Source: Plenodomus lindquistii (Eukaryota > Ascomycota > Dothideomycetes > Pleosporales > Leptosphaeriaceae). Taken from it: DNA of 64,000 bases. The notes below the pieces were generated by a model. It saw only the letters and a list, made by a program, of their open reading frames with translations. It was not told where the DNA came from and searched no databases. Positions 34,063 to 46,029 of this stretch are shown here, in pieces. The first letter of the stretch is position 1; each line of letters opens with the position of its first letter. The position numbers and the translations under genes were made by a program. The DNA is taken from positions 1,178,001 to 1,242,000 of the forward strand of contig JANUWI010000006.1 of the NCBI GenBank assembly GCA_025504975.1, in the 5' to 3' direction.

Positions 34063-36236
34063 GACAATCTTTTTGGGAGGGTGGGCTATCCGAGATGAAT
34101 GTTGGTCAGGGGGCAGGTATGAGAACTTCGCAGGTGCTAGTGGGTACGTCTACAGTCCTAGCCTTGCTGCGTTAGCGTCGGGCTCGCGCTAACTATTCTC
34201 TCTCTTTTTGCGCACTACAATGTGTTCTTGAGCGAATGCACCATGCCCACAATTAGATTTAATGGCTACAGCACACCTTGTACCGTTGTGCAAGAGGTCT
34301 TGAGCTTGCCTGGTGACTGTCACGCAAATTTATAGCTGTTTGGTACACTTCATGAAACCTGCTAGCACATCTCACGAATTTCACTAACATTATGCTTTAG
34401 ATGCTTCTTCCTTTTTTATTCTCTCTATCCTAGCAGCTAGAACGCATTCCACATCTCGATACATCAATGCCTTGCACTCGATCATTACAGACCTCTATCT
34501 TTGCCTCGAGAGAATTACTCTTCTCAATGTCGTTGAAGGGCGTTGCGTCCACTGTCTTAGCATCTGTCATGGCAGCTTCCTCTGCCACTACCGTGTCTTG
34601 ACCTCCGCCGCTCCCTCGTCTCGCAATATCTGCGTCGATACCTCTCTGGATCGATCTACACCACTTGCATCTCTCTGTGGTACTCGCTGAGCATGTGTGC
34701 CGAAAGTGCTTTTGGGTCTTGATCCCCTGCTCAGGAGATGCTCCAAGATGTTCTTGTTGGCCCTTCTTGCTCTCTCGATAAAGGAACACCTACGAGCATG
34801 TTGGTTACATGCATCTCTGGCAGTCTGTGATTATTGGACTCCTACACTTCAGTCGGAATACGAGCCGGGGTTCGCAGTCTTTGTTCTCCGCGAAGGACAT
34901 CACGATAACCTACCTCGAACTGTCAGCTCGCCGGTTGACAACTAACGAACTCGCTTTGTATGGTAGACTCTTTGCATCCAGACCATCTTCTGGGTCATTG
35001 AATCTCATGATAAGCTTGTCACGCTCGGCTGCTGTCAAGATGGTGTGAAATGTAGCAGTCTTGATACCGAGCAGGTTCAGCCGATGCTTCCTCTACGCAT
35101 CACAGCAATGCCGAAGCATACTCTCTTGTCCGAAAAAGAGGCGCCTGTATCGACAGAAGCCTTGATAGCAGTTGACTTAGCTTCGAAGCAACAGTTGACA
35201 TGGTCCTAATGAGCATTGAAATCGGTCAGACTCAGCTTTGAAAACTCCTTCCAGAGGGCCTCGGATTCGCCTCGGTCTAGCGTCGCTAATCGTGGCAGAC
35301 TGCAGCAGCGTCTGTAGATACCAGACATCCTCAAGACATTCGGTATTCATATACAGATTACTCTATAGACATGATACGTCATTATCAGACCTGCTTCTAT
35401 CTTGATGGCTGTAGTGTATCCTGCAGTGTTTCTTCTTTTCTATTCTCCTTCTCTCCTCTCTCTTTCTTCACAGTGTTACCCACTCAATACTACTACCTTT
35501 CCCTGCACTCATTTGAAGGAAGAAACTGAGTGAGACTCGTTCAACATAGTGCTTGTCCTTATCCCTTCTCCTGTATATTCCCTTGTTAACTAGAAGGACT
35601 CAGCAGTAAATTATCTTTGAAAGTCTTTCTTTCCTCACATCTCCCTTAAGTATACCAATATACCTAAAACCGAATCAACCAAAAAGCCATTTCGAGTGCG
35701 GTCGTGCTGGATTCGTGCTACTAAGTAAATTCAGTCTACTAAGCAAAGTGAGCAGGCGTTACAGAACAGGTCCAATGATGTTAAGACATTGACGACGCAC
35801 TCTAGGATAGCGACTTTGAAGCAGACCACAAACCTTGAACTCCAGAAGGCACAGATCAGCAGAATGCTGGCGTACTGCTCATTATTTTGGTAGTAGGCTG
35901 CGCTCAGACTGTTTGACTACCTCGTGATGGACCTCACCATAAGATTCGGTCATCATAGCAGTGTTTCTAGCGCCGTGGTGCTTCTTCTGAGAATAACAAG
36001 TGACCATAAGGTTGTTGTTGTTGATCACGCACTGTGGCGGATTTGGTCGTGTTGTCGGGTGTCAAGCACGCCCTGGGATGGACGGACCGAGGCGTTGATG
36101 TTCGTCGGACCAATCCAAACATTTTGCTTCACCTCATCGCTCCTTCCACCCTCGACGAACAGCTGATAATTGAAACAATACTCGTGGATTTCAATTTCTG
36201 CTCTCGACCAGAGGCCGTATCACCGAGCTGACAAAG
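34063..36236. other. Gene-poor, AT-richer tract of 2.2 kb
   Basis: No gene is supported. The tract is richer in A/T than the flanks and has pyrimidine-rich stretches (about 35430-35475). Fragmentary open frames occur on both strands. One on the complement (about 34430-34790) has a small Cys cluster (TCSASTTERCKWC), and a plus-strand fragment near 35815-35880 reads LKQTTNLELQKAQISRML. They look like decayed coding sequence, perhaps of a transposon, but I could not identify a family, terminal repeats or a target duplication. Confidence 0.4.
34171..34193. repeat. Short perfect inverted repeat
   Basis: GTTAGCG and CGCTAAC form a perfect 7-bp stem with a 9-nt loop, about 140 bp downstream of the tRNA and followed by a pyrimidine-rich stretch. 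Its role is unknown; it may be chance. Confidence 0.4.
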
Positions 36237-37790
36237 ATGTCGACAGCCGCGAGCCGTGCGTTTTGCTACACGCGAAATCACTTGTAGGTCACGGGACCAG
36301 CTTATACATGCACGCCCGTAATGACACTTGAGCTTACTCTTTGCAGGCTCAATCGCAGCTCGTGGTCTATACGAGTGTCAGCATTGCCTTTGTCAATCTC
36401 TCAAGTGAGCTGCTCCAACCGGCAATTTTGCAAATCTGATAGTGATCAGACCCAAATACGATGCAAATCTACGGGCCAGAAGAAGAAAATCAAACTACCA
36501 AGGACCATCGCGGCAGAGTCTAGAACCCAGCTCTGGGATAATTCTCGGGAGATTCATGAGTTAGGCAGGGAGCTCATCAGAATACATTCCCGCATGCGCG
36601 ACACCGCATGGGCGACGAAGGGACCGTACTCTGTGCGGACCGAGCCGACGATCGCATTGTTACCAAAAGAAATTACTGTGCGGAACAACACAGTCTATGT
36701 TGGAGACAAACGCATTCCCAACATTTGGCTGAGAGACAATTGCCAATGTAGTAGTTGTGTCCACGAGGCCACCAAGCAGCGGCTGCTAGACACATTTTCT
36801 ATACCGCAGGATATCGCAATCGCGCGCTCCAAGCCATTAAAAAATGTTCTGATTATCGATTGGAGCGACGGCCACAAGAGCGAGTACCGCTATAGACTTC
36901 TCAAGCAACTGGCCATTCACAGTAACAGCAAATCATCCAATCGTCGAGCTCAAACAGCCATTTCCTTATGGGATTCCTCCATCTCCACCTCCCCACCGAA
37001 AGTGTCCAACAACCCAGATGAACCCATCCTTCCTATTCTTCAAAACCTCCGTAAATTCGGCTTCTGCTACGTAGACAACACGCCCTTCGACACACCCGAT
37101 GCCACCGAAGCGCTCCTCCGCCGCATCTCCTTCATCCGAGAAACACACTACGGCGGCTTCTACGACTTCACCGCCGACCTCGCCTCAAAAGACACAGCCT
37201 ACACCAACATCGCCCTCGAAGCCCATACAGACACAACCTACTTCTCCGACCCGGCAGGCCTCCAAGCGTTCCACCTCCTCTCCCACACCGACGGCTCAGG
37301 CGGCGCCTCCCTCCTCGTCGACGGCTTCAAAGTCGCACGAGAGCTCAACGAACAAGATCCCCATGCCTACAGGATCCTGGCAACAGTTAATGTCCACGCG
37401 CACGCCTCGGGCAACGAGGGAATAAGCATACAGCCATACCGCGGCTTCCCCGTCTTCGAACACGACACCGAGACCGGCGATCTCCTGCGCGTCCGCTGGA
37501 ACAGCGCTGATCGCGCAAGTATCGAGCTCGATATTGAGCGGGTCGGGGCGTGGTATGATGCTGCGCGGAAATTCGATGCGCTGCTTAAGAAGAAGGAGAA
37601 TGAGTATTGGGAGCAGTTGAAGCCGGGACGCGTGCTGATTTTTGATAATTGGAGGGTGTTGCATGGGAGGAGTGCGTTTACGGGGAAGAGGAGGATTTGT
37701 GGGGGTTATGTGAATAGGGATGATTGGATTAGCAAGTTTAAGATGGAGGAGTATGGGCGGGAGAAGGTGTTGGAGAGTTTAGTGCAGTGA
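36237..37790 (+). CDS. Trimethyllysine dioxygenase, mitochondrial (carnitine synthesis)
   Basis: Two exons (36237-36283, 36347-37790) give 496 aa. The N terminus MSTAASRAFCYTRNHLLNRS is basic, rich in Ser and lacks acids, fitting a mitochondrial presequence. A small N-terminal domain (VGDKRIPNIWLRDNCQCSSC, KQRLLDTFSIP) precedes the double-stranded beta-helix dioxygenase core. That core has the 2-His-1-carboxylate triad: EAHTDTTYF (His and Asp near 307 and 309) and WRVLHGRSAF (His near 454). The family oxidises N6-trimethyllysine with Fe(II), 2-oxoglutarate and O2 as the first step to carnitine. Gamma-butyrobetaine dioxygenase is the close alternative; the QRLLDT segment and FTGKRRICGGYVNRDD tail favour the trimethyllysine enzyme. 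The 47-nt first exon is required, since the core frame has no upstream ATG after its acceptor. Confidence 0.82.
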
Positions 37791-37946
37791 TGGAACGAGG
37801 AATGGGACAAATGTGGAATGTATGGTGTATCTGCATCTTCTCAGTTCCTTTGTAGAGGCTTATATACATGCACACACCATAGCAAACGCAAGAAGAATTC
37901 TCATCGCAAAGTAGCACGTGTCTTTCTTTCAACCCTCAGTTCCAAT

Positions 37947-38712
37947 TTACCGTGTCCGCTTCTCCTGCTCCAACTCCAACTCAGCCTGTCTGTAGTACTT
38001 TGCAGTATCCACACCATGGTACGGGTGGTTCACAAAGTTTGGCCAGGGCAGAACATGCGCAAATACCGCCGAATACCGCGAGTTCCTGTGCGCAACGCCC
38101 TGCATGTACTCTGACATCTCGGTGGTGCCGTACAGCGACTCACCCCTCTTGACCTTGTCGACCATCTCCCGCATGTCCATTTCGACTTCGCGGCGGTTCT
38201 CGCGGGCGCCATAGAAACGCACTGTAATTGCGTCAGGAATTGTCTGCCTTCACACACCTGCTTTGACGTGGGCGGGTGGGGGGAACAAGGCATGAGGGGA
38301 ACGTACTCGATGACCTGGTGTATGCGAACAGGAAACATCCAGTCACGCCAACAGCACCCGTCAACCGCAAGATGGGCGCAAATCCACCCTTGCCGACGAA
38401 CGAAGGCGAGACTCGCTCCCAGTATAGCATCAAGCCGGGGCTCATGGCTCCCAGCGCAGCGCCCTGGAGCCAGTCGGAAGGGCGGGTGTACCGCATGACG
38501 CGGGTGAAGTGTCTTTGCTCGACATTAGCGTTTTGAAAGCGTATCATCGATTGTTGGTGAGCGCGTACGGGTCATTGTCAATGAGCTGTGTGACGTTAGC
38601 CATGCATTGCGCAAGCACGAAGGAGCAAGTAACGGACAGGATACTCTCCCGAGGGAATCTTATCCGGCACGACAGCCTGGTGCCTGACTGCGGCGTCGGA
38701 AGCGGTAGCCAT
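37947..38712 (-). CDS. Mitochondrial complex I accessory subunit (fungal 21-kDa/NUXM type)
   Basis: Four exons on the complement (38712-38638, 38585-38569, 38512-38307, 38221-37947) give 190 aa. The second exon is only 17 nt. The spliced protein contains EYPLIDNDPHFTRVMRYTRPSDW, two membrane-like stretches (GAALGAMSPGLMLYWERVSP and LTGAVGVTGCFLFAYTRSS), then MRFYGARENRREVEMDMREM and YRNSRYSAVF, ending near HPYHGVDTAKYYRQAELEL. These fit the fungal NADH:ubiquinone oxidoreductase 21-kDa subunit family (Neurospora and Yarrowia NUXM-type) in the inner membrane; the exact subunit name is from memory. Intron 1 has donor gtccgt and intron 3 uses gtacgt rather than the earlier gtcatc, as judged by frame. 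The gene converges on the dioxygenase and is divergent from Aquarius. Confidence 0.82.
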
Positions 38713-38995
38713 TGCGTCGTGGTGGTGGTAGTAGTAGTGGTTGTGGCTGTTGCTGATATGCGTGGGAGCTGATTCGCGAGCTGAGGTTGGCGGTTGGTGA
38801 GGGTTGACGGGACTTGCCGTTGCGGCGTTGTTTCCGTCGCGCGCGACCTGAACTTTTAGATTTCTTGGCGCGTCGATGCTTTCCAACACCGAGTCTGGAA
38901 ACAAACAACGGCAACCACAATGCGCGCAGGGCGGAATTGACGTGCGCTGAACAAATACCACCGCCCACGCTACAAGATACGAGCGCGCCAGAAAG
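38713..38995. promoter_or_regulatory. Bidirectional promoter, complex I subunit / Aquarius
   Basis: Only 283 bp separate the two start codons, so promoters and leaders must overlap or abut. A GTGGTG/GTAGTA-type tract (38716-38753) sits next to the complex I gene. No TATA box is seen. Confidence 0.55.
38716..38753. repeat. Imperfect trinucleotide tract (GTG/GTA)
   Basis: On the complement this is a CAA/CTA/CAC-rich run ending a few bases before the complex I subunit ATG. It would give an unstructured 5' leader, common for strongly translated fungal genes. Confidence 0.5.
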
Positions 38996-41900
38996 ATGGA
39001 GGACGTCAAGCCAACGGGCTCGGCCAAGGCATCGTCGGCGCATGCGACCAGCGATGCGACCTCGAGCCAGCACGCACGCCCGACCGTCGCGGATCTGCAT
39101 GGTGAAAACCACTTCGCGCAAGTCGCGAGGAAGCACTGGTTGACTGCCAAGAAGACGCCCAAAGTGAGGCCAGAGGTGGTGAAGAAAGAGCTGTGGGATG
39201 AGCTGGAGACTGGCGACTTTGCGTACTCGTCGCTGCTTATACTGGAGAATCTGCAGCTGTTGGAGCGGTATCTGTGGCCTGGCTTCACAGAAGATGCGTC
39301 GAATTACCATCATTTGCTGCTGGCGCTTATGGTCAATGTAAAGAGGAGGGAGGGACTGAGTTCATGGGGTGCGTGGATGAGCATTGCGTTGGATGATATA
39401 GGGGAGAGATTTGCTAACATGGCATAGAACACTTCGCGACCAAGCCCGCCGAGTTTTCCTCCTTCTTTCGCCGCATTCTGTCCATGACGGTCGACCCCTC
39501 GCAACCCAGCAATATCCGAACGCAGCTTATATCCTTTGTCATCGGCGCATTTCAGTCATTAGACAGCGGTCTCGTACGCAAAGAGTGCGCGCCACTGGTT
39601 GGCATATCGATATGGCAGAATCTCCACTCGGAAGCTGTGCGGGAGAGGCAGTTCGAGGAACACCAGATGCTGCGCAAAGCATGGAGAGCCACGTCGAAAC
39701 GCTTCGATGCTGGAGATGATGCGCTGAAAGCGAAGCTGCGATTCGAGCGCTCATGGCTATACACACTGCTGCTAGACTTCATCGACCGCCTCTACAACAG
39801 CAACACCAAGCAAGAGATGGGAGACAACCTGGCATACTGCGAGCGCTTCATGGAGCTCATGACAGATCTGCAGAGCCAGCTGCCCACACGGCGATATGTG
39901 AATGCGCTGTTGCGAGACTTGAACTTGCTACCCGCCATTCGCCTGTCACCGATGTATACGGATGAGGATAACGGCCTCTTCCGTGACCTATACGACCTGT
40001 TGAACCACTTCACATATTTCCCTATTGAAGATCAGACTGGGCGACAGTTCACAAAGCTGGAGTACGACCAACAGCATTACGACACATTGGCGAGGCTGCA
40101 GCGGACAGGCTATGCGGCGTTTCAAGAGAAGCTGCAACTGATGGCGCTGGCCAACTATGGAAGCATTGGAAACAGGGAAGAGCTGGATGGCCACCTGCGG
40201 GTACTGAGCGACACCGAGCTTGTGGAACTCTGCTCTTTGATGGGTCTAAGGACAGAATACCCCAGTTCAACCTATCTTGTACGGGACCGTGCATTCTACA
40301 TGGAGACTCTGATCGCGTTGGTGGAGCAGCGACCACTTTTCAAGGACACCGTTCGCGACATGGCAGTACTACCCACAGAGAAGATTCTCTATGAGACAAC
40401 GTTCCTGCGCAATGAATCCTACAACGGTTCACGGCCACTAGCTATTCCAAAGCTCAACCTACAGTACCTGACAATGGGTGACTTCCTATGGAGGTCGTTT
40501 ATTTTGTACCGCGCTGAAGCTTTCTATGGTATCCGAAAAGATATAGAGGATGTTGTCAAGCGTGTAAAACCGCGTGGTAAGGGCGCCAATGTCAATTTCG
40601 GCGGTGTGTCCAAAATGGCACTTCAGATCATGCAGCCAGCTGTCGTTGATGTGGCCCCTTCGAGAGTTGGCGAAGAGCACCCGGCATACGTTCGAGCGGA
40701 GATTGTCCTAGATGTCAGCCGCCTCCAGCACCCAGTACGAAGAGAATGGGAGCAACTTCGACCTGACGATGTGGTATTCCTGCTCGCCGTCGAGGGCAAC
40801 GATGATGCGCCCATGCGCAACGGTGGCCACCACGAAGCCAATGCAGGGGAACAACTTGGACTACACAAGTTGAGATGTGCCCAAGTCGTACAGATCCAAG
40901 ACGACAACGGACGACCACTTCGTGAGCAGGCACGCAACAACGATGGCTTTGGGCCCCGCGTACGTCAACGGCGACTCATCGTCAACATTGACGCAAAGCA
41001 ATACAAGGCCGACATGGATCGCACTGCCGAAGGACGACCCAATATCTACGAGCACATCAATGTCGTGGTCCGCCGGAAGGGCCGGGAGAACAACTTCTTA
41101 CCCATCCTCGAATCGATCAGACGACTTACGCTTTCGGACATACCTGCACCTTCATGGCTGCAAGAAGTCTTCCTCGGCTACGGTGACCCTGCTTCAGCGA
41201 CCTACAATCGCCTTCCGAATCGACTCAACAAGATCGACTTCCGTGATACCTTCTTGAACTGGGAGCACCTGATCGAATCCCTGCCCGGCAAGTCTATCGA
41301 ACCCCACGAGGAGGCACAGACCCTCTTTGGGCCTCCGTACGTGCTGCAATACCCTGTTGCCGCCGAACCAGAAATTGCCCCTGCAAAGCCTTCGAAGAAG
41401 CGGCGTCGCGATCAAGTCGAGGTTGCACAACCTCTGCATGAATCGCTGCATGTCTCCACCTACAAGCCCCCCAACATGGGCCCATACCCTGCAGATGCAC
41501 CCAAGGTAAATGCAGTCAGGTTTACCCCAGCACAGGTCGAAGCCATTACATCAGGTACGCAACCTGGTCTAACGGTGGTGCTCGGACCCCCTGGCTCCGG
41601 AAAGACGGACGTCGCGACCCAGATTATATCCAATATATATCACAACTTCCCGGACCAGCGGACGTTGCTGGTTGCGCATAGTAATCAGGCGCTAAATCAG
41701 CTCTTCCAGAAGATTGTGGCGCTGGATATTGATGAGCGCCACCTTTTGCGGCTGGGTCACGGTGAGGAGGATCTTGAGACGGAAGTGAGCTACAGCAAGC
41801 ATGGCAGAGTGGAGTCGTTCCTTGAGAGAGGCACGTACTACCTGTCTGAAGTTGATCGCCTCGCAAGGAACTTTGGTGCACCAGGTGCTCATGGAAGTTC

Positions 41901-43533
41901 ATGCGAGACGGCAGATTACTTCAACCTCGTCTACGTGAAGCCAGCATGGACACAATACTGGGACAGCATCTCTGAAGATACAAGCGTTGATGAAATCATC
42001 TCCTCGTTCCCCTTCAAAGACTACTTCTCCACCGCGCCACAGCCGCTCTTCCCACAGGCCGCAGACCGCGAGCAGATTCTCGAAATCGCACGGGGCTGCT
42101 ACCGCCATGTCGAGAAGATCTTCACAGAACTCGAGGACATTCGTCCCTTTGAGATCCTGCGAAATCCACGGGATAAAGCGAATTATCTACTCATCAAGGA
42201 AGCCCGTATCATCGCCATGACATCCACGCACGCCGCCATGCGCCGCCAGGAAATCGCGTCCCTAGGCTTCCACTACGACAACGTCATCATGGAAGAAGCC
42301 GCCCAAATCACCGAGATCGAAAACTTCATCCCCCTCGCTTTGCAAAACCCTCGCGACGGCGAATTGCCCCTCCAACGCATCGTGCTCTGCGGTGACCACT
42401 TGCAAAACTCGCCGATTATCCAGAACCTCGCGTTTAGACAGTATGCCAACCTGGAACAGAGTTTATTCCAGCGGCTGGTCAGGTTGGGCGTACCGACGAT
42501 AATGCTAGACCAACAAGCGCGTGCCCGCCCCTCCATTGCAGAACTCTACAAATGGCGTTACCCCAGCCTTACAAATCTGCCTTCCATCCTGTCGAAACCT
42601 GAGTTCCAACTCGCAAACCCCGGGCTCAAGTACGAGTACCAGTTCATCGATGTACCGGACTACAAGGGTAAAGGTGAAGACCAGCCCACGCCTCACTGGA
42701 TGATTAATCTAGGTGAAGCGGAGTATGCAGTGTCTTTATTCCAGTACATGAGGCTGCTAGGCTACCCGGCAAGGAGCATAAGCATACTCACCACATATGC
42801 GGGACAAAAGAGTTTAATTAACGATGTACTGGGCGTGCGATGCAAGAGCAATCCGCTATTCGGGCGGCCAAGGGTAGTAGCAACGGTAGACAAGTACCAG
42901 GGAGAGCAAAACGACTGTGAGTCCTATCCTTCATCACCCCCCTCCCCCTCTACACATGCCCCTACGCACAACCCGGAAAGAAACCTACTAACAACAATAA
43001 CAACAGACATCATCCTCTCCCTCGTCCGCACCCGCTCCATCGGCTACCTCCGCGACATCCGCCGCCTCACCGTCGCCCTCTCCCGCGCCCGCCTGGGCCT
43101 GTACATCCTCGGCCGCCGCTCCGTCTTCGAATCCGTCTTCGAGCTCAAACCCGCTTTTGACATCCTCCTCCAACGCCCCGACAAACTCGCCCTCGTCACG
43201 GGAGAAATGTACGGTGAAAGCAGTCGTGCTGTGGCGTCGACTTATCCGACGAGTGAGACTGTGGGGAAGGGTGTGGATGCTGGGGAGGACGTGGTGGAAG
43301 GCGAGAGCGTAATGGAGGGTGTGGAACATTTGGGACAGTATGTGTATGAGATTAGTAAGGCGAAGATTGAGGCGTTGAGGAATGGTGGTGGTGATGGTGC
43401 GGCGCTGCCGGTCAAAGAGGTGTTGATGCTTGATGCGGTGGTGGATGGTGGTGGGGAGGAGGAGGATGAGGATCGCCCGGAGAATGTGCTTATTCCTGAT
43501 GCGCAGGCGTTGGAGGACGAGGAAGAAGAGTGA
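38996..43533 (+). CDS. AQR: Aquarius/Cwf11 intron-binding RNA helicase of the spliceosome
   Basis: Three exons (38996-39368, 39428-42916, 43007-43533) give 1,462 aa. The N-terminal half is the helical ARM-like domain (ENHFAQVARKHWLT, FSSFFRRILSMTVDPSQPSN, then LGAFQSLDS-type helices). The C-terminal half is an SF1 helicase of the UPF1-like class: Q/Walker A LTVVLGPPGSGKTDVATQI (about 840-858), DEAQ-type MEEAAQITE (about 1,078), VLCGDHLQNSPI, LDQQARARPSI, VVATVDKYQGEQND joined to YIILSLVRT, and RLTVALSRAR. The tail is acidic. Aquarius binds the intron upstream of the branch point within the intron-binding complex and couples splicing to snoRNP assembly in animals. The second intron (90 nt) has no stop in frame. 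Confidence 0.95.
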
Positions 43534-44189
43534 GTGGTGGAGTTGTTGGGGTTGAAGATGGGGTGTGTGTGTGTGTGTGTGTGTATGCGTGTTGAGACTT
43601 GCATTTTTGGTGTTTTGGGGGGTTTGGGACTAAGGAAAGAAGATGAAGAAGAGGTTTTGTCAGGCATTTGTATATTTATAGAGATATTCTGGTTGAGTAG
43701 GGGTTGTATGGTGAGAAGAAATACCGAAACTCCACGTACAGATAGATGATCAAGTTTGCATTGTTTCGTTCGTAAGTTATCATGTCGTCGACCCTGAAAT
43801 GCCGGTTGTCGATAGAGACATAACGCGCCAAGGCGCTGGTGGGAGGAATTGCTTGCTCGTATGGTATAACCTTGATACACTGTATTGTCTACAGCGAGCT
43901 ACTACTGACTACCGCATACTTGTCATGGAGCGAGAAGTGTACAGCATACCACGCACGGTGAAGAAGGGTGTGAGAATGCAAACATACGAGACCTCCTCTA
44001 TCCCATGGTAGTCGAAGAATATGAATAGCTAGATTTACTTCAACCGTCTATACCCCACCATTCATGCAAGCACCCCAAACGCCATTTCGATGGTATATAT
44101 CTTCCCCCCTCCCAATCCCTCAACGCCACCAATGCACCACGCTCTCCAACCAACTTCTCCATAACACCCCCTACTCCATCTCACCAACC
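43534..44189. other. Convergent intergenic region, Aquarius / TFB2
   Basis: 656 bp between two 3' ends. It holds a (GT)11 microsatellite and the two 3' UTRs. Short frames here are not supported. Confidence 0.5.
43563..43584 (+). repeat. (GT)11 microsatellite
   Basis: Eleven perfect GT units 30 bp after the Aquarius stop codon, probably inside its 3' UTR. Likely polymorphic in length. Confidence 0.95.
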
Positions 44190-45744
44190 CTACCGCCTCC
44201 CCATCTCCCGACTCTCCTTCTTCTTCTTCAAATACCCCGTAATCTGCTCAATCTGGCTTACAAAAAAGCACCTCTGCTCATCCCTCTTCCACACCAACAC
44301 GCCCAACGCATCCGCATACCCCATGACATCTCGATACTCTGCCTCTGAGCCAAAATCCTTCATTAAGAACCCCGGTGTAATTTCCACGCGTTCGCCTTCG
44401 TACTCCCAAAGCCGGATTTGATCCATAACCGTGGGCGGGATGAAGGTTACGTTTTTTTGCATTTGCGGGTGCGCGTACGTGGTTAGGTAGGATATGATTT
44501 GTGCGCTGGTTATGCCTGCGGAGACGGCGCGGTGGACGGATTCCTTGGTGAGTTTTCCCGAGACGAGGTTGGGGAAGCGGTGTTGGAGTTTTGTGAAGAG
44601 GCTGAGGATGGCGATTTGGATGAGGCTGTTGGTGTAGGCGTAGAGGCGGTAGTTTGTCTCGATGATGATGAAGCCTTTGTTGGCTGCTGCTAGGGTGCCG
44701 GCGTTGCCTTGGTTGGCTTGCGCGATGTCGTTGCTTGAGGCAGACATTGCGCTGCCGGAGTCGGAGGTTAGGGTTGTGGCGAGGCGCGTGGGGTAGAAGG
44801 TGCGGGCGTCTTTGGAGGTGCGGTAGACAAGGCCCATTGCGGAGAGGTCGTCGAGCATTTGGAGTTGGGTGGGGGAGAGGGTCGAGGTGGAGTAGGGGGT
44901 GCCTAGGTCAAGCGAGCCGAGCATGAAGAGGAAGGAGAGGACTTCTGTTTCGGACATGCCGAGCTTGCGGATTTTAGTTGCGAAAGGAGTTTGCAGATCG
45001 GGACAGGTATTTACCTCGTTGACCATCTTCAGGTAGACAATGAGCAGACTCCAGACTTGAGCGTTGGTCTCTTGCAAGACGAAGGAGAAGCCATCTTTTG
45101 TGATCCTTGGAGTTCCATGTATGACCCTCACAAGATCTCCCTCCATCAACAGCTTCTTTGTCCCTGGTCCAACCTCCGCTCTCGATATACTATCGCTCCG
45201 CAGTCCAGCAGCGCCACTAACGAGGTAGTACAAGATACCCTCCCACTGGCCCCTTGAATACTCATCCAAGAATTCTACGCTGATTCTCTTGCCTCCACTC
45301 TCCTCTTTTGTTGCAGGCACACCAAACGAACAATGCGATCCAGCGCCCTCAAGCGCATTGCGCAAACTGCGCTGGAAGCCCGGACTCAACGCCCACGAAG
45401 AAGTCTTGCCGTCATCGTTGCGTTGCTGGGTGATGATGTGGAGCGAGTCGAGGATAAACAGCGCCTGTTCCCTCTCTTTGCGCGCAGTGGGCTTGAACCA
45501 GGCGTCGAGGTCGGTGGTAGGGAACGAGGTGGGCATGTACAGCAGAGCCATGACTATTGATTTGGCTTCACCGTGTTAGCCCTGGCTTCCCTTCTGGGCA
45601 AATTCTTGTATACACACCCAAATGCGGCAACATGCACCTAAAGACCGCCAGCACCGTACTCGGCTGCTCATACAGCTTCTTGTGCGTTGCCAGTGGCAGA
45701 CCCTCGAGGTACTCCAGCGCCTGGATTGATGACGACGCCGACAT
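44190..45744 (-). CDS. TFB2: TFIIH core subunit Tfb2 (p52)
   Basis: Two exons on the complement (45744-45618, 45553-44190) give 496 aa. Motifs of the p52/Tfb2 family: ALEYLEGLPLATHKKLYEQPSTVLAVFRCMLPHL near the N terminus; QWEGILYYLVSG; GFSFVLQETNAQVWSLLIVYL; FIIIETNYRLYAYTNSLIQIAILSLF; and the C-terminal dimerisation region PPTVMDQIRLWEYEGERVE, which in the family contacts Tfb5. Tfb2 anchors the XPB/Ssl2 helicase in TFIIH and is needed for Pol II initiation and nucleotide excision repair. The single 64-nt intron is placed by phase (LPHL|VMALLYMP). The gene is divergent from the thioesterase over 285 bp. Confidence 0.93.
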
Positions 45745-46029
45745 CGTGAATGATGTGGGGTTGTGTATTGGTTACTTCCGTAGTATCATGTTCAAACTGC
45801 TTTGTCGGCGGGCTAAAACGCGTTGGTCACGTCGTTGCATGTGGTAAAGTGAAGTTGAAGGCTGAAAGAGGCAGCCATCTCCAAATGTACAATGACGCGC
45901 CAAGCTAGCGGAACTAGGGCCCCCACATCTCCGCTCCACCCCTGGTCTAGCGTCCGAGATATGGGTAAGCGTTGAGTGGGATGCGACTACTTCACTTTTG
46001 AACCGATTGACAAGATATTAGACCTCAAG
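45745..46029. promoter_or_regulatory. Bidirectional promoter, TFB2 / thioesterase
   Basis: 285 bp between outward start codons. No TATA box or other strong motif is seen. Confidence 0.5.

Noticed and set aside
34430..34789. 119-codon minus-strand frame with a Cys cluster
   Set aside because: It has no convincing start, splice context or family match and sits in degraded-looking sequence; kept only as a possible relic.
39539..39782. Minus-strand frames inside Aquarius
   Set aside because: Shadows of a conserved helicase coding exon.
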